Shown here piece by piece: positions 11,487-25,100 of a stretch of 64,000 bases of DNA. This DNA is from Myrica gale. Taxonomy: Eukaryota > Streptophyta > Magnoliopsida > Fagales > Myricaceae. Position numbers and translations under genes: made by a program. The notes under the pieces were generated by a model, which saw nothing but the letters and a program-made list of their open reading frames with translations, was not told where the DNA came from and did no database searches. The DNA is taken from assembly GCA_963930655.1 (NCBI GenBank), contig OZ005619.1:2710501-2774500 (forward strand), given 5' to 3'. Numbering within the stretch: position 1 is the first letter of the stretch; each line of letters begins with the position of its first letter.

Positions 11487-11729
11487 TTTCAAGTATTGTC
11501 ATTTCTTTTCCTTGATGATTCTCTAGATCTCTTGACTATTATTGTACTCATTTGGTCCAATACAAAGCAAATTCACGTACCCGCAAATGTGTTATTTCCC
11601 ATTGCTTTTCCCATCTTGTCTTATTTTAAAAAAATCCCTCCACATATTCAAAAAATTAAAATTTCCTGTGCTACATCTCATTGAACGAACTAAAATGATA
11701 GAGAAACTATGAATGAAGACATAAAAATC

Positions 11730-14010
11730 CTACAAGTCTTCGAGACTCCTATACTTCCCAATTTGCGATTGCAGTTCGTCTTCGCTTGATACCTAGGAGA
11801 GATAAAAATAAATTGTTATAAAATAGTCATATAATAAAATAAATTGTGAGTAAGAATATACATTGTACCTCTGGATCATCCTGTAACTGCAACTGACGAG
11901 CTATAGGTTGGGATGATGTGCCGATGCCAATCTTGCGACCGCCCCGATGCTTCGATCGCTTTTTGCCTTCAAGCGCACTTTTTAATCGTTTGTTGCCTCG
12001 ATGCTTTGGCTCTCGAGTTTTCCACCCCTTTGCACCCACTTCTAGAGCTCCATCAACTATTGCTTTATCAGTAGCACTTTCGAGGTCACATGGCTCTCTA
12101 GAAAGCGGTAATTTAGCAAGTTCGTGCGCCAGTTCGGTGTGGTAACGTTGTAGGACCTCCCATGATTCTGGGGCACTCCCATACTTCGAAATAGTGGCTG
12201 CATAAGTATTCATAAACCTCCTACAGTTGGCAACCCTCTCCAATTTCGGATCAACATATTCTCTTAATGTAGAACCTTGATCAATTCTCAATCTTGCCTT
12301 CTTCGTCCATCGGCTTAGTATATATTTCTCTGGGATAAACAAAGCACTTCTTTGTTTCAGCAACCACAAAATATGGCTGCAAATAACACCCATATAACTG
12401 AAGTAATTGCAACTACATTGATGAAACTCATTGACAGTGGTGATTACATGTTGTTTGGCCATCGCACAATTATGATCTAAGTCATGGCTACAAACATGTA
12501 CCTCAACAACTTCAGAATCAACACTTTCCCTTCGACAATTTAATACAATCCAACAAGCCTTCTCATATTGTTCTAAAAAAATGGTCAGAACAGAAGGAGT
12601 GTAGACTTTCGAAGCATGAACACAAAGTGGATCAGTCAACTTTAGAGTAGGAAACTTGTCGTCCATCTCAAAATTCGATCGAAGCTCTTTGTACCTCATA
12701 TCATCAACAGCTTGTTGAAAATGTTGGAAAAACCGAGGCATATTCAATACTGTCTTCAAGTATTTACGCAATGTTGCATTAAAACTTTCACTCAATTGTG
12801 TGCTCCTTTTACCGGCACAGAAAATATTCCGAACATACATTGGAGCCCACTTCTTACGCTTCTCATATATCTTATGCAACCATTCATTGTCATGTAGTCC
12901 ATGATCATCGATCATCTTAGACCATGCAAACTCAAAATCATCAACGTCAGCATCAAACAAAAGTTTATCCCATTCCTTCTTAAAGTCTTTGTCACGAAAC
13001 AATGAACCAATATTCTTCAATGCATTTTGCTGAATATGCCATATGCAGAGGAAGTGATGTGTATCTGGTAAGACACTGGGGATTGCGGCAAGCATTGCAG
13101 CATCTTGATCAGTAAAAAGCGACTGAGGTGCTTTTCCCCCCATACACTCAACGAAGTTCTCAAACAACCACTTGAATGATTCAGCTGTCTCATCAAACAA
13201 TAGGCATGCCCCAAACACTACCCGCTCCCTGTGATGATTTACTCCTAAAAATGCTCCCAAAGGTCGGTGCTCATTGTTTGTCCTGTACGTAGTATCAAAC
13301 GAAACAAAATCTCCAAAAAGTGCATAGTGATTTCGCATGTCATGATCAGACCAGAATACATTAGTTATTTGCTCATCATCGTCGAACATAATCTTGAAGA
13401 AGAATTGTGAATTCTTGTTATACTGATCACCTAACCAATTAAGAAGAGCACTGGCTATTCCAACTTCTATGGATTTACTTCTTTTGCTGCTCAGGTAATT
13501 TTTCAAGTCTGTTTGTGTGAATCCCAACTTTTCTCTACCCCCAGCTTGGGCCACCATCAAATCGTGTGCTACCTTTGGACGAATACCTGCTCTGTCAGCA
13601 TCATCACACTCGAGACGCTGCAATTCGTTGATTCTTCTATGTGAACGGAGCAAGTGGGTTTTCGATGGTGTAGCCAACTCGTGGTTATGATGTGCACACC
13701 AATCAAATGTACAGTACTTCTCATTTGACTGCCGCTGAATCGTAAAACTAGCAAGACACCCACATCTAGTATTTCGTCGTTCCTTTAGCACTGGCGCATC
13801 TATTTCAGCATTTTTTCTCAAGCCTTCTTTATTACACACGAATGTTCTACATGTAAAGTACCCTTTGTCCTTATTCTTGTATCCGGAATTCCTACGGATG
13901 CTAAACCCAATGCTAATTGCATACGCATTGTACCAATCATAAGCATGTTCTTCATCTCTCCACTCTAAGCTCCAAACATTAAGTACCTCTCCGTTGTCTG
14001 CCCGAACCAT
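11730..14010 (-). CDS. FAR1/MULE transposase
   Basis: A large open frame with its start at ATG 14010 (MVRADNGEVLNVWSL), where homologous FAR1-type proteins begin. The open sequence upstream to 14100 is hydrophobic and looks like intron or leader. Exon 14010-11869 ends GAG|GTACAA; a short exon 11792-11730 joins in phase and ends SLEDL-stop, giving 734 residues. Domains in order: FAR1 DNA-binding zinc finger (about 18-112, EEHAYDWYNAYAISIGFSIR through CAHHNHEL), MULE DDE transposase core (about 230-420) and SWIM zinc finger (C532, C534, C544, H546), then a basic Lys/Arg-rich tail. The likely catalytic residues are D239 (VSFDTTY), D301 (FTDQD) and E408 (QLSESFN), and all are present. It would cut and join the element's inverted repeats in the nucleus. 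A domesticated FHY3/FAR1-like regulator is less likely because it lies inside perfect inverted repeats. Confidence 0.9.
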
Positions 14011-14654
14011 ATCACCTACACAATCCAACAATAGAATTGAAACACATAAAAATATAACAACTCTATACACAGAGATAAATAAAAATCTAACAAAATTCAA
14101 ATGAAAGACTTTGACAAACCTTCCGGGTTTGAGGTACTATAAGACCCTTGTCTATTAATATTTGGACAAATACCACCCTCAATCGTTGACATTTATTAAC
14201 CTGTTAAATTCAATGGCTATAGTTAGTGAATATCAAAAGTTTTCTTTTGAAACTAATAAAGAACATCCGAAAAAGACAAAATGGGTTAGCAAAAATAAGT
14301 TCCGAAAGAAACAAAGTGGGGTTCTCAAAATCAAAAAGTTGCAGAAGACATCACTTTACATCATTTTAATGAGAAAGTGGGTTCGCAAAAATATTAAAGA
14401 AACAAAAACAAACAAACTTAATAACGCAGATCCATAGAAACAACATAAAATTAACAAAAATAAATAAATAAATGTAATGAAACCAAAGACAAAAATTACA
14501 AAATTATATACCGAATACATAACTTATACGAGACTATACAGGGTAAGACCTTACGAAAGCGTATGCGGCACAACAAGGCATATCTGAAAGAATAAAGGAT
14601 AAAAGAAAAAGCAAATGTAATAAACAAATGATACTGTCATCCGGAAAGAAAGTT

Positions 14655-15116
14655 CCCCAAAACAAATGCAGCGCTAGTATAAAACCAGTTCTCAAAGGCA
14701 TTTAGGCAAACATGTTGGGGTTGAGAGATTGATAAAAGCAGATTAGTAAACTCGTACGTGTTTGGCTCTAAATAATGGTACGAAAGATATCTTACGACTT
14801 GAAGTTTCGTCACTTTTGAAAACCTTCTCTCCTGATCTTGACTCCGGCGACAGTCCGGGAAACAGAGAAGAGAGGGATTGCAAAGAAAAGGGGATCTGGT
14901 GAGAGAGATGGGGAATAGGGAAAAGAAAGGAGATAATTGCGTAGAATCAAATTGGGGAAGTTTGGAGCCACCAAGCCATCAAGCCATCAAGCCATTTAGC
15001 TTTTACTATTCATTTAATGAGTTGGAGGTTTTTTAACCGTTGATGAGATTTGTTTTAATCCTAGCCATCCCTTAGGTGGCCTTCGGAATTCCCTCCTTCG
15101 GAGGGAATCCGTTCCC
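14655..15116. repeat. right terminal inverted repeat of the MULE
   Basis: 462 bp, reverse complement of 9922-10400 apart from the missing 17-bp duplication and a few substitutions. It lies upstream of the transposase gene and probably contains its promoter. Confidence 0.9.
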
Positions 15117-15125
15117 TTTGAGTTC

Positions 15126-18100
15126 AGCCTGCCAAAACAGGCCGCTGGTTTTGAATGTGTAAGACAGATAAGACCAGAGTTACAAAGATCTGAGCTGTGT
15201 AGCCTGCTCAAATGTCAAAGAATACATGTTAATTATAACTGCAAAGAAAATAAAAATGGAAACGAAATCTCCCATGTTTAATTATCTTCATGAAAACCAA
15301 TAAGTTCATGCCCATCCCATCTTGTTTTCTACTGTTTACGTGAAATGAAGGCCACCACGTTTAAATGGACGTTCGTTTTCTTTTTAAAAGGAAGGGCTTT
15401 TTAATCTTTTGAACTTGATGCTTTGACTTTCGGACTTGCGCAGGCGAACTTCTCTTTTTGGATTTGAAGATAAGTCTTCCCCACCCACATGGTTTGTTCT
15501 GTGAGTTATCGCTATTCTACTTTGGAATGGAAAATTATGAAGGCCTAGATATACAAAGGAAAGCCGGGCCCAACATCCCAGTTGATGCTTAGGGTTTGCT
15601 GGAACTAACTTTTTCTCATTAATTAACACATCGATCTTCTGAATCCAGGATATGTATGCACACAAACACACCCACATAGCAAATCCCTTGGTCTTCGGAT
15701 CCTTCCTCGCAAAAGCATATGTCAGTTCATGGAAGCTTTTTGGTTGTAAATAACACCTTTGTTATCTTTATTCTTTCTAGTGTGTGCGACATGTTACCAC
15801 TTATACCTTCTTTTTGGACTCTTTTTGTTTTTAACTTTCGCAAAAATGCTTCACGACCATCGAAAACTTGGAGGTTTTATGCTTCTCGCACCAGGTAGTG
15901 ACACGTGCAAATCGTTTCTGAACCCTCAACCATGATTCTCTCTGATAATTTGATGCACCCCTTGGTGAAAATATCCCTCATACTTTTTAGGTGTTTGTCT
16001 TTCATGTGAGATGATCCACTACCTAGGGTTGAAGGTGATGGATAGGCACATGGAGACTAAAAGGCCATCCTCCCATAAGGGTACCAAAAAGATAAAGAGA
16101 AAAAGGAAGTAAAAGAAGGGAGAAAGAAAGGAAATAAAGGAGAACAACCCACGCTACCCTGTCCTACTAGATTATTGTACTTTTAACCCACACTGATTGT
16201 TTAGTTTTCCAAATGGAGAAGAATATATGGAATCAAGTGGGCGAGGGAGATGGAAAGAGATTGATTTTGTATGGGCTTTGGAAAAAGGGAAGTTTTTTTA
16301 AGGGAACCAAACCAAAACCATCTTCTAGCTGCTGGAAAAGACTCACTTCTGTTGGGAAATGACAGAACTTTCTAAAGAATTCACTAGAACTGGATTGATA
16401 TATCTGTCTCGATCTTTCTTGTTTGGCTTCTCTCCATGATTAAGGATGAGTTTATTCATAAGCTTATCTTGCAAACCCGTGTGTGTGTATATATATATAT
16501 ATATACTTGTTTGTCTGTACTTGCCCTGCTGCCTGCCCAAGTCCCCAGTATGAGTCGATCTGTGGGTCTTAGGGAACAAAGTAACTTCAAATATTGGGTC
16601 GGATATTGCACTAGCATATGCATAATGCATTAATAGTTGGCCTTTGTTCAAATTCTTAAAGCGAATTATTTACATAATACCACTATCAGCTTTTTCCTTT
16701 TGGTACATCAAGTGGGTCGTAATTTATGGGATATTTGGTGCCTTTTAAAACAGCTTATACTGGTCCATTAAACTCGAAAAAATGACTTCTTTTCGCATTG
16801 AGGCTCAGCATGTTGTTTCTGTCAATCAGTACAATGCTAAGTGGTCAACATAAAAGTATTTCTTTCCTTTGTGGACCAATAACTCTCAGAACTACGGGTT
16901 AGTCCAGGAGGACAAGAAAATATATAGTAAGGCTTGGACGAACAGTTCCCCCTCCCGAACATACCAGATTGAAGATCACAAATTAAGTGAAGATGCATAT
17001 GAAGGAACAAGCTGCCAAATTTCCTACAGTTTCCACTCCCTCGGCAGTTCTCTCTCTCTCTCTCTCTCTCTGCCAATCTCCAGTAAGGTTAGTCAGTGTA
17101 TGTAAACACCCATACAATTTTTTGGGGGTAAGACCTTCTCGATCAGCTTAGTCCAAGTTATAATACTGGTATCTCTCTAGATATAATTGAACTCTAGATA
17201 GGAGAGCAAGGCTATTTTTCAGCCTCTGCAAACGATCATTAAAGGAGAAAAAGAAAAGAGAACAAACCACCTAGTTTCCACGTAGGAAAGACGAGGTGAA
17301 AGTTCTTCGAACCTTCCATATTAGTGCAACATACGCAAGGATGTTATGTACTCTCTGTAATGTGAGACTAGAAATTATGGCCGTCTTATCTGTCATGCCA
17401 TGAATGTACGTACGTATGAACTTTGCTAAAAAATAAAAAATTTACCCAAAAACTTCAGGACTTCTTGTCTATATATGGTAAGTTGAAACCCATATATATC
17501 TTCACGTGTTTTATTTATAAATAACCGAGTGGTCCTTATCAGAGGAGAACTAGTGACGAGAAGAATCTAACCAAAAACTTTCCTTTTTTGACATGCGCTT
17601 TCGAATTCATTTGTATTCACCCTCTTAATTTCCCTTGGAGAAATTTCCTCCGAGATCAGCTAGAGTACGTACAGTGCGTTTGACCTTCAATTATCAGTTG
17701 GATACGTTAATTTATTCTATTTATCTATTTTTTGCAAACAGTTCATGGCTTTTGGGTAAACTTGAAGCTTTCGTCGTGCTTTCCAAGAGGCTGCTGTAAT
17801 GAGGAATATTAGTATTCTACCGCCCTGCTGCATCAGGTTTTGGATTTTACTAATAATCATGACATGTATACATATAATATGAGTTAAAGGGCCACACCCA
17901 ACATCCCACACCTCCCCTCCTTCCCTTTGTCACATGGTATTCGATACAATAATGAACAAGAGGTGTTTGTCCAGTGCAAAAGCTGTCAAAAAAGACATTG
18001 ATATGTTCGAGGTCACATATTTGTCCATGTATTAATCCAAGCAACATACAAACAAGAGAAGCCAAAGGAGAAGGAAGGAGAGGATTTTGTCAACATGACA

Positions 18101-21100
18101 ACGTGAGAAGACGTATAAGGCATCAATCACGACATACATACAAGAGAAAACAATGATATCGCGCACATATACCTGAATCAATAATGTTAAAGACTCAGAT
18201 GGCCCCTGCGAGACAAGACAATATAAGAATATTACGTTCCGGAGTACAATCTCTCGCTCCTTCTGCCACCCCGGCCCTACGTCCCTCCAGTAGTACTCCA
18301 TGCCCCACCCATCCCTTGATTCTTCGTGCATTTTGTGGGTGTATTTTCCAGTCAGTGATAATGATGACTAGTCAAAATTAACCAAACGTACGATTTCAGT
18401 GGAGAAAATTATGAAACTTCTTGTGACTATATAATATATCATGTACTGGCCCCGTTTCAGACGGAAATAGATCTCTGAATTTTGGTTTTTAGTGCATTTT
18501 AAGGGCGCGGATTGAATTTCTCTATTAATTTTCCCAATATTCTTCCCCAAAATTAGTTGCTGGGGGAAAAAGAGGACCACATTCAATTGATTTTTCCAGG
18601 GCAAACTAGTGCGGTTTTCATTAGCAAAGATATACGTCATTATTAATGGAACTGTCGTTGGAAGAGAAAACAATATTGGAGTAATCATGAAACTTCTATT
18701 CATTATAACTTGGTACTTGATACAGCAGTTTAAACTTAACAATATTTAGGTGCTATATCAACGATAAGTTAAACAGATGACAAAACAATAGGCCTAAATA
18801 GTTAGGAAATTTTTGTAATCTAATTAAGTTTAGATGGAAAATTGAAGTTGATTAAGATCACCCATCATCCGGTTTCCTCATTGGTTAAGGGAGAATCTGA
18901 GATTGTGTGGATGAGGCGCACGGTCCAGATTCGATTCGCCACAGAGATCATACTCTTACGCTCTAAATCCGATCAATGTGTTCTAATTAAACCAAGTCCA
19001 TCTAGTTCAGCTAAAAAGAGAGAAAAAAAGTCCATCTGAGTACAGTGTACAGATTGGGTGCAAGAGACTTCTCTGGTCACCAAAGAAAAAAGTCGATTAA
19101 AATCACAAGTATGCTTTTGTAAAGTTCTATGAGAGTTCTGCTCATCAATTGACTAACTACCAATAAACATGGGGGGCAGATGCTCAACATATGATCCATG
19201 ATAAACACCTATATCTGCTCACTGTCTCACCTATACAACGGGGTATCCATGTCAATTTCCTATGAGCAGTGATTGAGACGTGGGCCTGCCTCTCAGCCAT
19301 TCCCAGAGAGATTACGCAAAATCTTGGAAAAGTATCCCATAATTGAGATCTTGATCAGCAGATATAACAGTACCCAACTTTGGTCACAAACTTATAAAAG
19401 ATCACATCAAAGTTAATGACCAGGCCAGCCGCTAACATTTGTTTTCTAACAAAACGATCGATAGCAACAATTCATGAGGATTTCTTCATCAACCATATAG
19501 GTGGCAAAGGAATTAATGGTTTCCAAAAATAAAAGTAGAAGGACAAAAGAAAAAGAACGAAAGCAGGGAAATTAGGGAATGGGCTAGCTTGGAGCAATAC
19601 TGCATAATTATGAAAGGGGCGGGCACGTACTAGTTTTGATCTCTATCTCCTTCTTAGCAAATCAATGGGTTTTGTAGTTTTCCTTTGGTTTTGCCGGATC
19701 AGCCAATACAATCCAAGGCCGGCCAAACGAAATATGTTAGGACGAAAGTGACAAGGGAAACTTCTAAACGCAGAAGAAGATGCCAAGGAAGTCGGGTTTT
19801 TGAGTGAATGATACTCCTTCATAATTTAGAGACGGGGTGATGGACCAGCTTGAGAGGAAAACCAGAAATGGGAGGGGGGTTGGAGGTAGGGTGGGGTCCA
19901 CCGTCGTCCATGGAAGAGGAAGACTTCGCTGTTGGGTTGATTGTGCTCGATCACCGCCCGACCGGGAGGGAGAGGCGTTTGGCCTACCTTCTCGGTGATG
20001 TTGACTGCTGGACTATGCCACTAAATAGTGGGTCCCACTAATAGTTTCGTTTCGTTTGGAAGCTGAGAGTGTTTGACGGCTGTTACGTGGAAGGAATCTA
20101 ATGGTTTTTGTCTCTATTTTAAGCGAGATGGGACAATATGTCCGGTCCATGATGACGGTCTTTTACAAATTAAGTCACCGTCATATTCTCTTTTTTTTTT
20201 TCCTCTCTCTCTACCAAAATTGAGGATCGATATCTTTTATACGGAATTAGTTAGCGAGCGCGGCCGATAAGTTTAAGACGGATATTTGTTCACTTCTTTT
20301 AATTGGTTTCAATTAAAATTTATAATATATTTTTTTCATCTATTTGTTGATTTTGTTGTGATATTTTATAGTATATTGTTAGTCCTTTTAAATACAGGAT
20401 TATTGTAACGATCTAAGGATAAACACTAGCCACATTTGTGCTTTGACTTCAGAACGACTGGTTAATGTTGCTTTTTGAAGTTTCTCAAATCATTATAAAG
20501 ATCAGTTCAACCTAGTAAGGTCTCAATGTGAGACTTGACCCTTATAAAATCAATCATTCATTCATTCTCTTCTCCCACTCCATGTGGGATTCGGGGTATC
20601 ACAATTATAATGTTCTATAATTCTCTTTACAATTGAAGAGAGATATACACATAACATGTGAGTCTTATATGATATTAATATTTAAAAATCCTAATAAGTG
20701 GACATATTTAAGGAATGTTGTGAAGATTGAAGTTTTATTGAATTTTGTGTGAATATTGTGAAGAATGAAGAGAGATAATTTGAGTGAATTTTTATGTTTA
20801 TTATAATGAAAAATGATGATTTGATAGATAGAAATCAAAACATTTGAAATTTTTTTGTAACTCCTGAAAATATAAAAAGTTCAAAAATTTGTGACAAAAT
20901 TGCAACAAAAAAATTTAACTATTATAAAAATTTCACAAATTTTAACTTTGTAAATACTTAAGGATATTATAACATATAATGCTACAAATTTTAATACTGC
21001 TGATGTGACGTGGATATTATGATATTTAATCATTTTCGTGTCTATTTTTTTAAAATTATATTATATAATTAAAAAATAAATAAATTATATAGAATATAAA

Positions 21101-21181
21101 TCCTAATAAAAAAGCGAGTATTAATGGTGTTTGTGATGTTAAAATTTTAGTAAAATTGTAGGAGTTGGTAAAAAGGTTGAA
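15126..21181. other. gene-poor intergenic DNA
   Basis: About 6 kb with no gene I can support. It contains short TA tracts (near 16488-16505), a (TC)n tract at 17049-17071 and, near 20400-20590, a stretch ending tgtgggattcggggtatcac that resembles the end of a small LTR or TRIM element, too degraded to define. Around 18865-18960 a segment has weak pol III box-like sequence (gattcgattcgcc), possibly a SINE relic. The open frames here are short and show no family motifs. Confidence 0.4.
17049..17071. repeat. (TC)n microsatellite
   Basis: 23 bp of TC/CT dinucleotides; a GAGA-type tract on the minus strand. Confidence 0.9.
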
Positions 21182-21286
21182 GAGAGAGAATGAAAAAGTG
21201 AAAAAATTAGAGAAAAAGTAAGGAGAGAGAATGAAAAAGTAAGTAAAAAAGAGAAAAAGTAAGGAGAGAGAATGAAAAAGTAAAGA
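21182..21286. repeat. 41-bp tandem repeat, about 2.5 copies
   Basis: Purine-rich units beginning gagagagaatgaaaaagt start at 21182, 21223 and 21264, an exact 41-bp period. The same type of sequence, inverted, occurs in the MITE at 21998-22178 (ctcctcactttttcat), so this is probably an expanded internal part of a related MITE. Confidence 0.75.
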
Positions 21287-21997
21287 TGTTAAAATTTTAG
21301 TAAAATTTTGTTAAAATTGTAGGGTAGACAAACACTATATAAATAAAATTCACTTCATGAATGAGTCTTATCTCTGAAGCAAATTAAACCGGCTGGTGAG
21401 GATGGCATAATAGCATCAAATCATCAATGCATGATGTGGGCTCCTCAGGTCTGCAGCATCACAACAGTCGTGTGAGATTATCTTTCAGAAAAGATGGTTT
21501 CTCTATCGTTGATTTGATAGTGAACAGAGTAAAAACCCTTCTCTGCTGCTCCCAGTACTGTACCGCTTTAGTCATTACAGAAAATTGTACCTTGTACTTC
21601 TTTCAATTATTACATCCATTTTGTTTAAAAAAAATTATTACTTCCATTTTCAATTGCTAATATAACATTGCAGTTTAATTTTTGTTTTTTAAGTCCTTTA
21701 TTTTGTTGTTAAGTGTTCTGTTTATTTTTTTATATAATTATAGTATCTTTTTATCGTAAGTGAGAATATTTAATAAAAATTAAAAATATTCTAAGTCATT
21801 TTTTAAAAAAAAATTAATTATGCAATTTACTCTTACTCATATTATTGAAAAATTAAGATTTTTTTTATATTTTTTATTCGAATTATAGGATTGCAACAGA
21901 GATTCTCATCCGTTGTTGAGAGGTGTTTTTTTCTTTTCCGTAGTTGTTATTTTTATCCATCTAAAGTAAACGTCGCTACCTCGTAGAAGTTATTTTA

Positions 21998-22178
21998 AGG
22001 TTCTGTTTGCGTAATAAAATTTTACTCGCATAAAATTTTATTATCATTACAAAACACATTTACTCCTCACTTTTTCATCAATTTACATACACTTTTTCAC
22101 TATCTCTCCTCACTTTTTCATCAACTCCAATACCTAAAATTTTAATTACCCTAAAATTTTATTTCTTAAACACAACCT
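21998..22178. mobile_element. Tourist/Harbinger-like MITE
   Basis: The ends aggttctgtttgcgtaataa and (reverse complement of the right end) aggttgtgtttaagaaataa are inverted copies running into AAAATTTTA. Elements of this kind start GG-N-C/T-C/T-GTTTG and duplicate TA/TAA/TTA. Here TA is duplicated, and the wider flanks are TTAA and TTAG. It is 181 bp with no coding content. Related sequence occurs near 21180-21340 and 59490-59600. Confidence 0.55.
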
Positions 22179-22180
22179 TA

Positions 22181-25100
22181 GTTAACTAACGGGAAGTTCG
22201 AGGTTCTAATTGACCTAGAGTTATATATATATAGTAAGATTCTCTCGAGTTTGATATTTAGATAATGACATTTCCATACAATTTGATACTTTAATGTGGG
22301 TTTTGAACTTGATGCTTAATTAGAGGTACGATATTGTCTCCTTGTTAGAACCAACACATGAGACTTATTCTTCCATAAATTAAGTTACCACATTCATTTC
22401 AGAACAAATTATACCCTCTAACACTATTTTTTTTTGTAATTTTCAGATTAAATTACTAAATTTAATACATTACAACAAAAAATGAAGCTAGGATTAGATG
22501 CTAGTACGGCAGTTTTACAGAAGTAAAATTTGGGAGGCCAAAATATAAAAAGTAAAGGAAAATGATTAGAAAGATACTATTTGTAGGGGAAAAAATCTCC
22601 ATTTGTTTATTAAATGGTTCTATCTATAAATTTATATCTATTGTGGGAAGGCTCAACGTCCATGAGACAAACTAATATACTTAAGTGTAAGGATAAGATT
22701 TCAAAAAATCCTCGATTACAAGAACTCAAAAATAATATGGAACCCTGGGACTCATTGCATCCCAAACTATTGTGTTAAGTTTATACTTTCTCTTCATGTT
22801 ACACTTTGAACTTTTAGGTTGTATGCTATGCGGCACAATTTTAATTAATTTTAGTGGTAAGATCTTCACTTGAAATGTGCATTAATCATGTAATAGGTCA
22901 AATTTGACAGTTTAAAGTGTGAATTAGAAAATACTCCTTTAACTAAAGGTAGAAAATATATTTTATTTTAGCTCTCTCCTGAAGTTTTTAGTTAGAAAAA
23001 ATAAAACATCAATGCATAAGGAGAAAAGGTAACGAGGTCCGCAAAAGCAAAAGAGGGATACGATCGATACCTTCATGATAGCTTTTTGACGAGGGAAACT
23101 AGTAAATTACTTAGGGCATGATGCAGAAAATGTAAGAAATATTCTAAAAAATTGGGTGGCAGCATATGATGTAATGATTTTCACACGAGGCTATGACTGC
23201 AACTTTTTTTGGATCAAGTGGTCGAGGTAAGAAAGTAAAGGCCGTAGCTCTGCCAGTTTCCTCCCCTAAAGATCTTCTAGTGTCGGTAACGCAAGATAGC
23301 ACGTGTGACATCAAAGCTATCTACGTATTACAAGTAATTAACGTTAAAACTTTTGGATCCTCAAGGTAATCGAGCAAACCCTATGGTGTACAATTAATGC
23401 CTCCCCATCTCTCCTGATCATCTTTAAACGATCGAACAAGAAAGTTGTATAAAGCCAACATTTACAGACTGGTCCGGCTGATTGCCCCATGCGACAAAGC
23501 TGCATTAATATCTAAATATATTTAACTAATTGTAAGATTCGAGTTTTGTCTCTTTTAATTTATTTATTTAGTATTATTCCTTTGCTTTTATTAAAAGAGA
23601 GAGACTAGGGCGATGGAGTCCTAGTCATGCCTAGAGAACACCGAGTTTTGAATTATTTTATAGATTATACAAACATTATATATATATATAACCTAAACAA
23701 GGAAACAAAACTTCCATGTCTATGAGAGATTTTTTTTGTTTATTATGTTTGGCAGAAAATCCTTTGATTCATCCGGCGTACCTAATTGACCAACCCACAT
23801 AAAGATTTCATATAGGAGGGAGGGAGGGAGAGAGAGTGATCCATCCGGCGTGAGATGTTTGCTTGTTTCAACCCCATAATTAATCCGAGTAGGAACAAAA
23901 TCAAAACGGACAAGGGCATAGTAGAACAAAGGGCCCCATTCTCTGCATACCCGGCCTCATGAAATTATTTGGGAGCCAGAAATACACCATTATTCACCCA
24001 ACATTCATACCCTCTCCTTTTCCGACGTATTTCTGACTGTACAGCCGGAAACGTATATATTCTCCGCCTATCTTCTCTGGCCCTAGCTTCTTAGGCAGCA
24101 ATAGCTTCCCTAATCCATATGATTTATACGATCATGCGTAGGGGCCGGGTGGGCTATTCATTGATTTGCCGTGGCCTAATAAGGTTAGTCTGCAGATCCC
24201 TGCCGACTACCTACCACCTTGAGCGAGCTTACGGTAAGCAGATAAAGAAAAACTCAAAACGGCCGGCCTTCCGCTTTCTCCTCGGCAAAACTGAGTCCAA
24301 GTACTCTCTAAGAGTACGTACGTATACATACCAAGGACAAATGCATGCTGCAAAAAAGTGTGGTTGAACTTATATCAAAAGAGAGAGAATCTGACTGGAA
24401 TTAATTAGCAACAGTACTTCCGACGAAATACGATCGAGACCCCTAACAAGTTCATATACAATTAATATATACACATTTGAATCAGGAAATTCTTATAAGT
24501 ACCTCTTTGGATCTTCTATAACGCACAGTGCTCAAGTATAGTACTGTAGACTATAGGCTAATCAATGCTACGTACATAGCTAGGTTAATGTTCAAATTAC
24601 TTCAAAGCTATATATATATATATATACAAACAACAATATAATATAAAAAGGACGAGATCTAACAATTATGCACTCAATTGCATATTAATCGTTTACACAA
24701 CCCATCTAATAATTAAGTTAATCCAAGATGGTAACAAGCTAAGATTTTATGCGTACGTGATCGTAAAAAAAGTAGCTACTTGGCTGTTTATTTTTGGAGG
24801 GAAAAAAAACTCGAACAAAAAATGTTTGGTAAGCTGCAGGTCCAATAACACCTGGTTCTATCCTTTTAACTTTTGCATAGATCAGAACCTCCATATGTGC
24901 AGAGTGCAGACAGAAAGAAAGGGGTCGGAGTAGTACTGTACGTTCGTGGAGGAGAAAATGAAAACGAACACCAATTAATCAAGCCCATTTTTCCTGATTT
25001 TTGAACAGGTACGGCGCTTTCGTAAATTTCAATCGATCAATGGCATCAAATTTTCGAGGAAAAAGAATAACCCTATTTGTTAGATAATAGACTAAATAAT

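Larger units (their letters stand above)
9922..15116. mobile_element. complete Mutator-like element (FAR1/MULE type), 5.2 kb, with passenger gene
   Basis: Both ends begin gggaacggattccctccg and are inverted copies over about 460-480 bp. The element is flanked by an exact 9-bp target duplication, tttgagttc, at 9913-9921 and 15117-15125, the size expected of Mutator-like transposition. Inside are an open FAR1-type transposase gene on the minus strand (11730-14010) and, convergent to it on the plus strand, an intact three-exon passenger gene (10723-11328). The transposase triad, the inverted repeats and the target duplication are all preserved, so the element looks recently active and possibly autonomous. 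Confidence 0.9.

Noticed and set aside
14011..14100. N-terminal 30-residue hydrophobic extension of the transposase frame (would look like a signal peptide)
   Set aside because: Nuclear transposases do not carry signal peptides; the segment is AT-rich like an intron or leader, and FAR1-type proteins begin at the internal Met.
18865..18960. tRNA-like or SINE sequence with gattcgattcgcc
   Set aside because: I could not fold a cloverleaf or find an A box at the right spacing, and no target duplication was visible.
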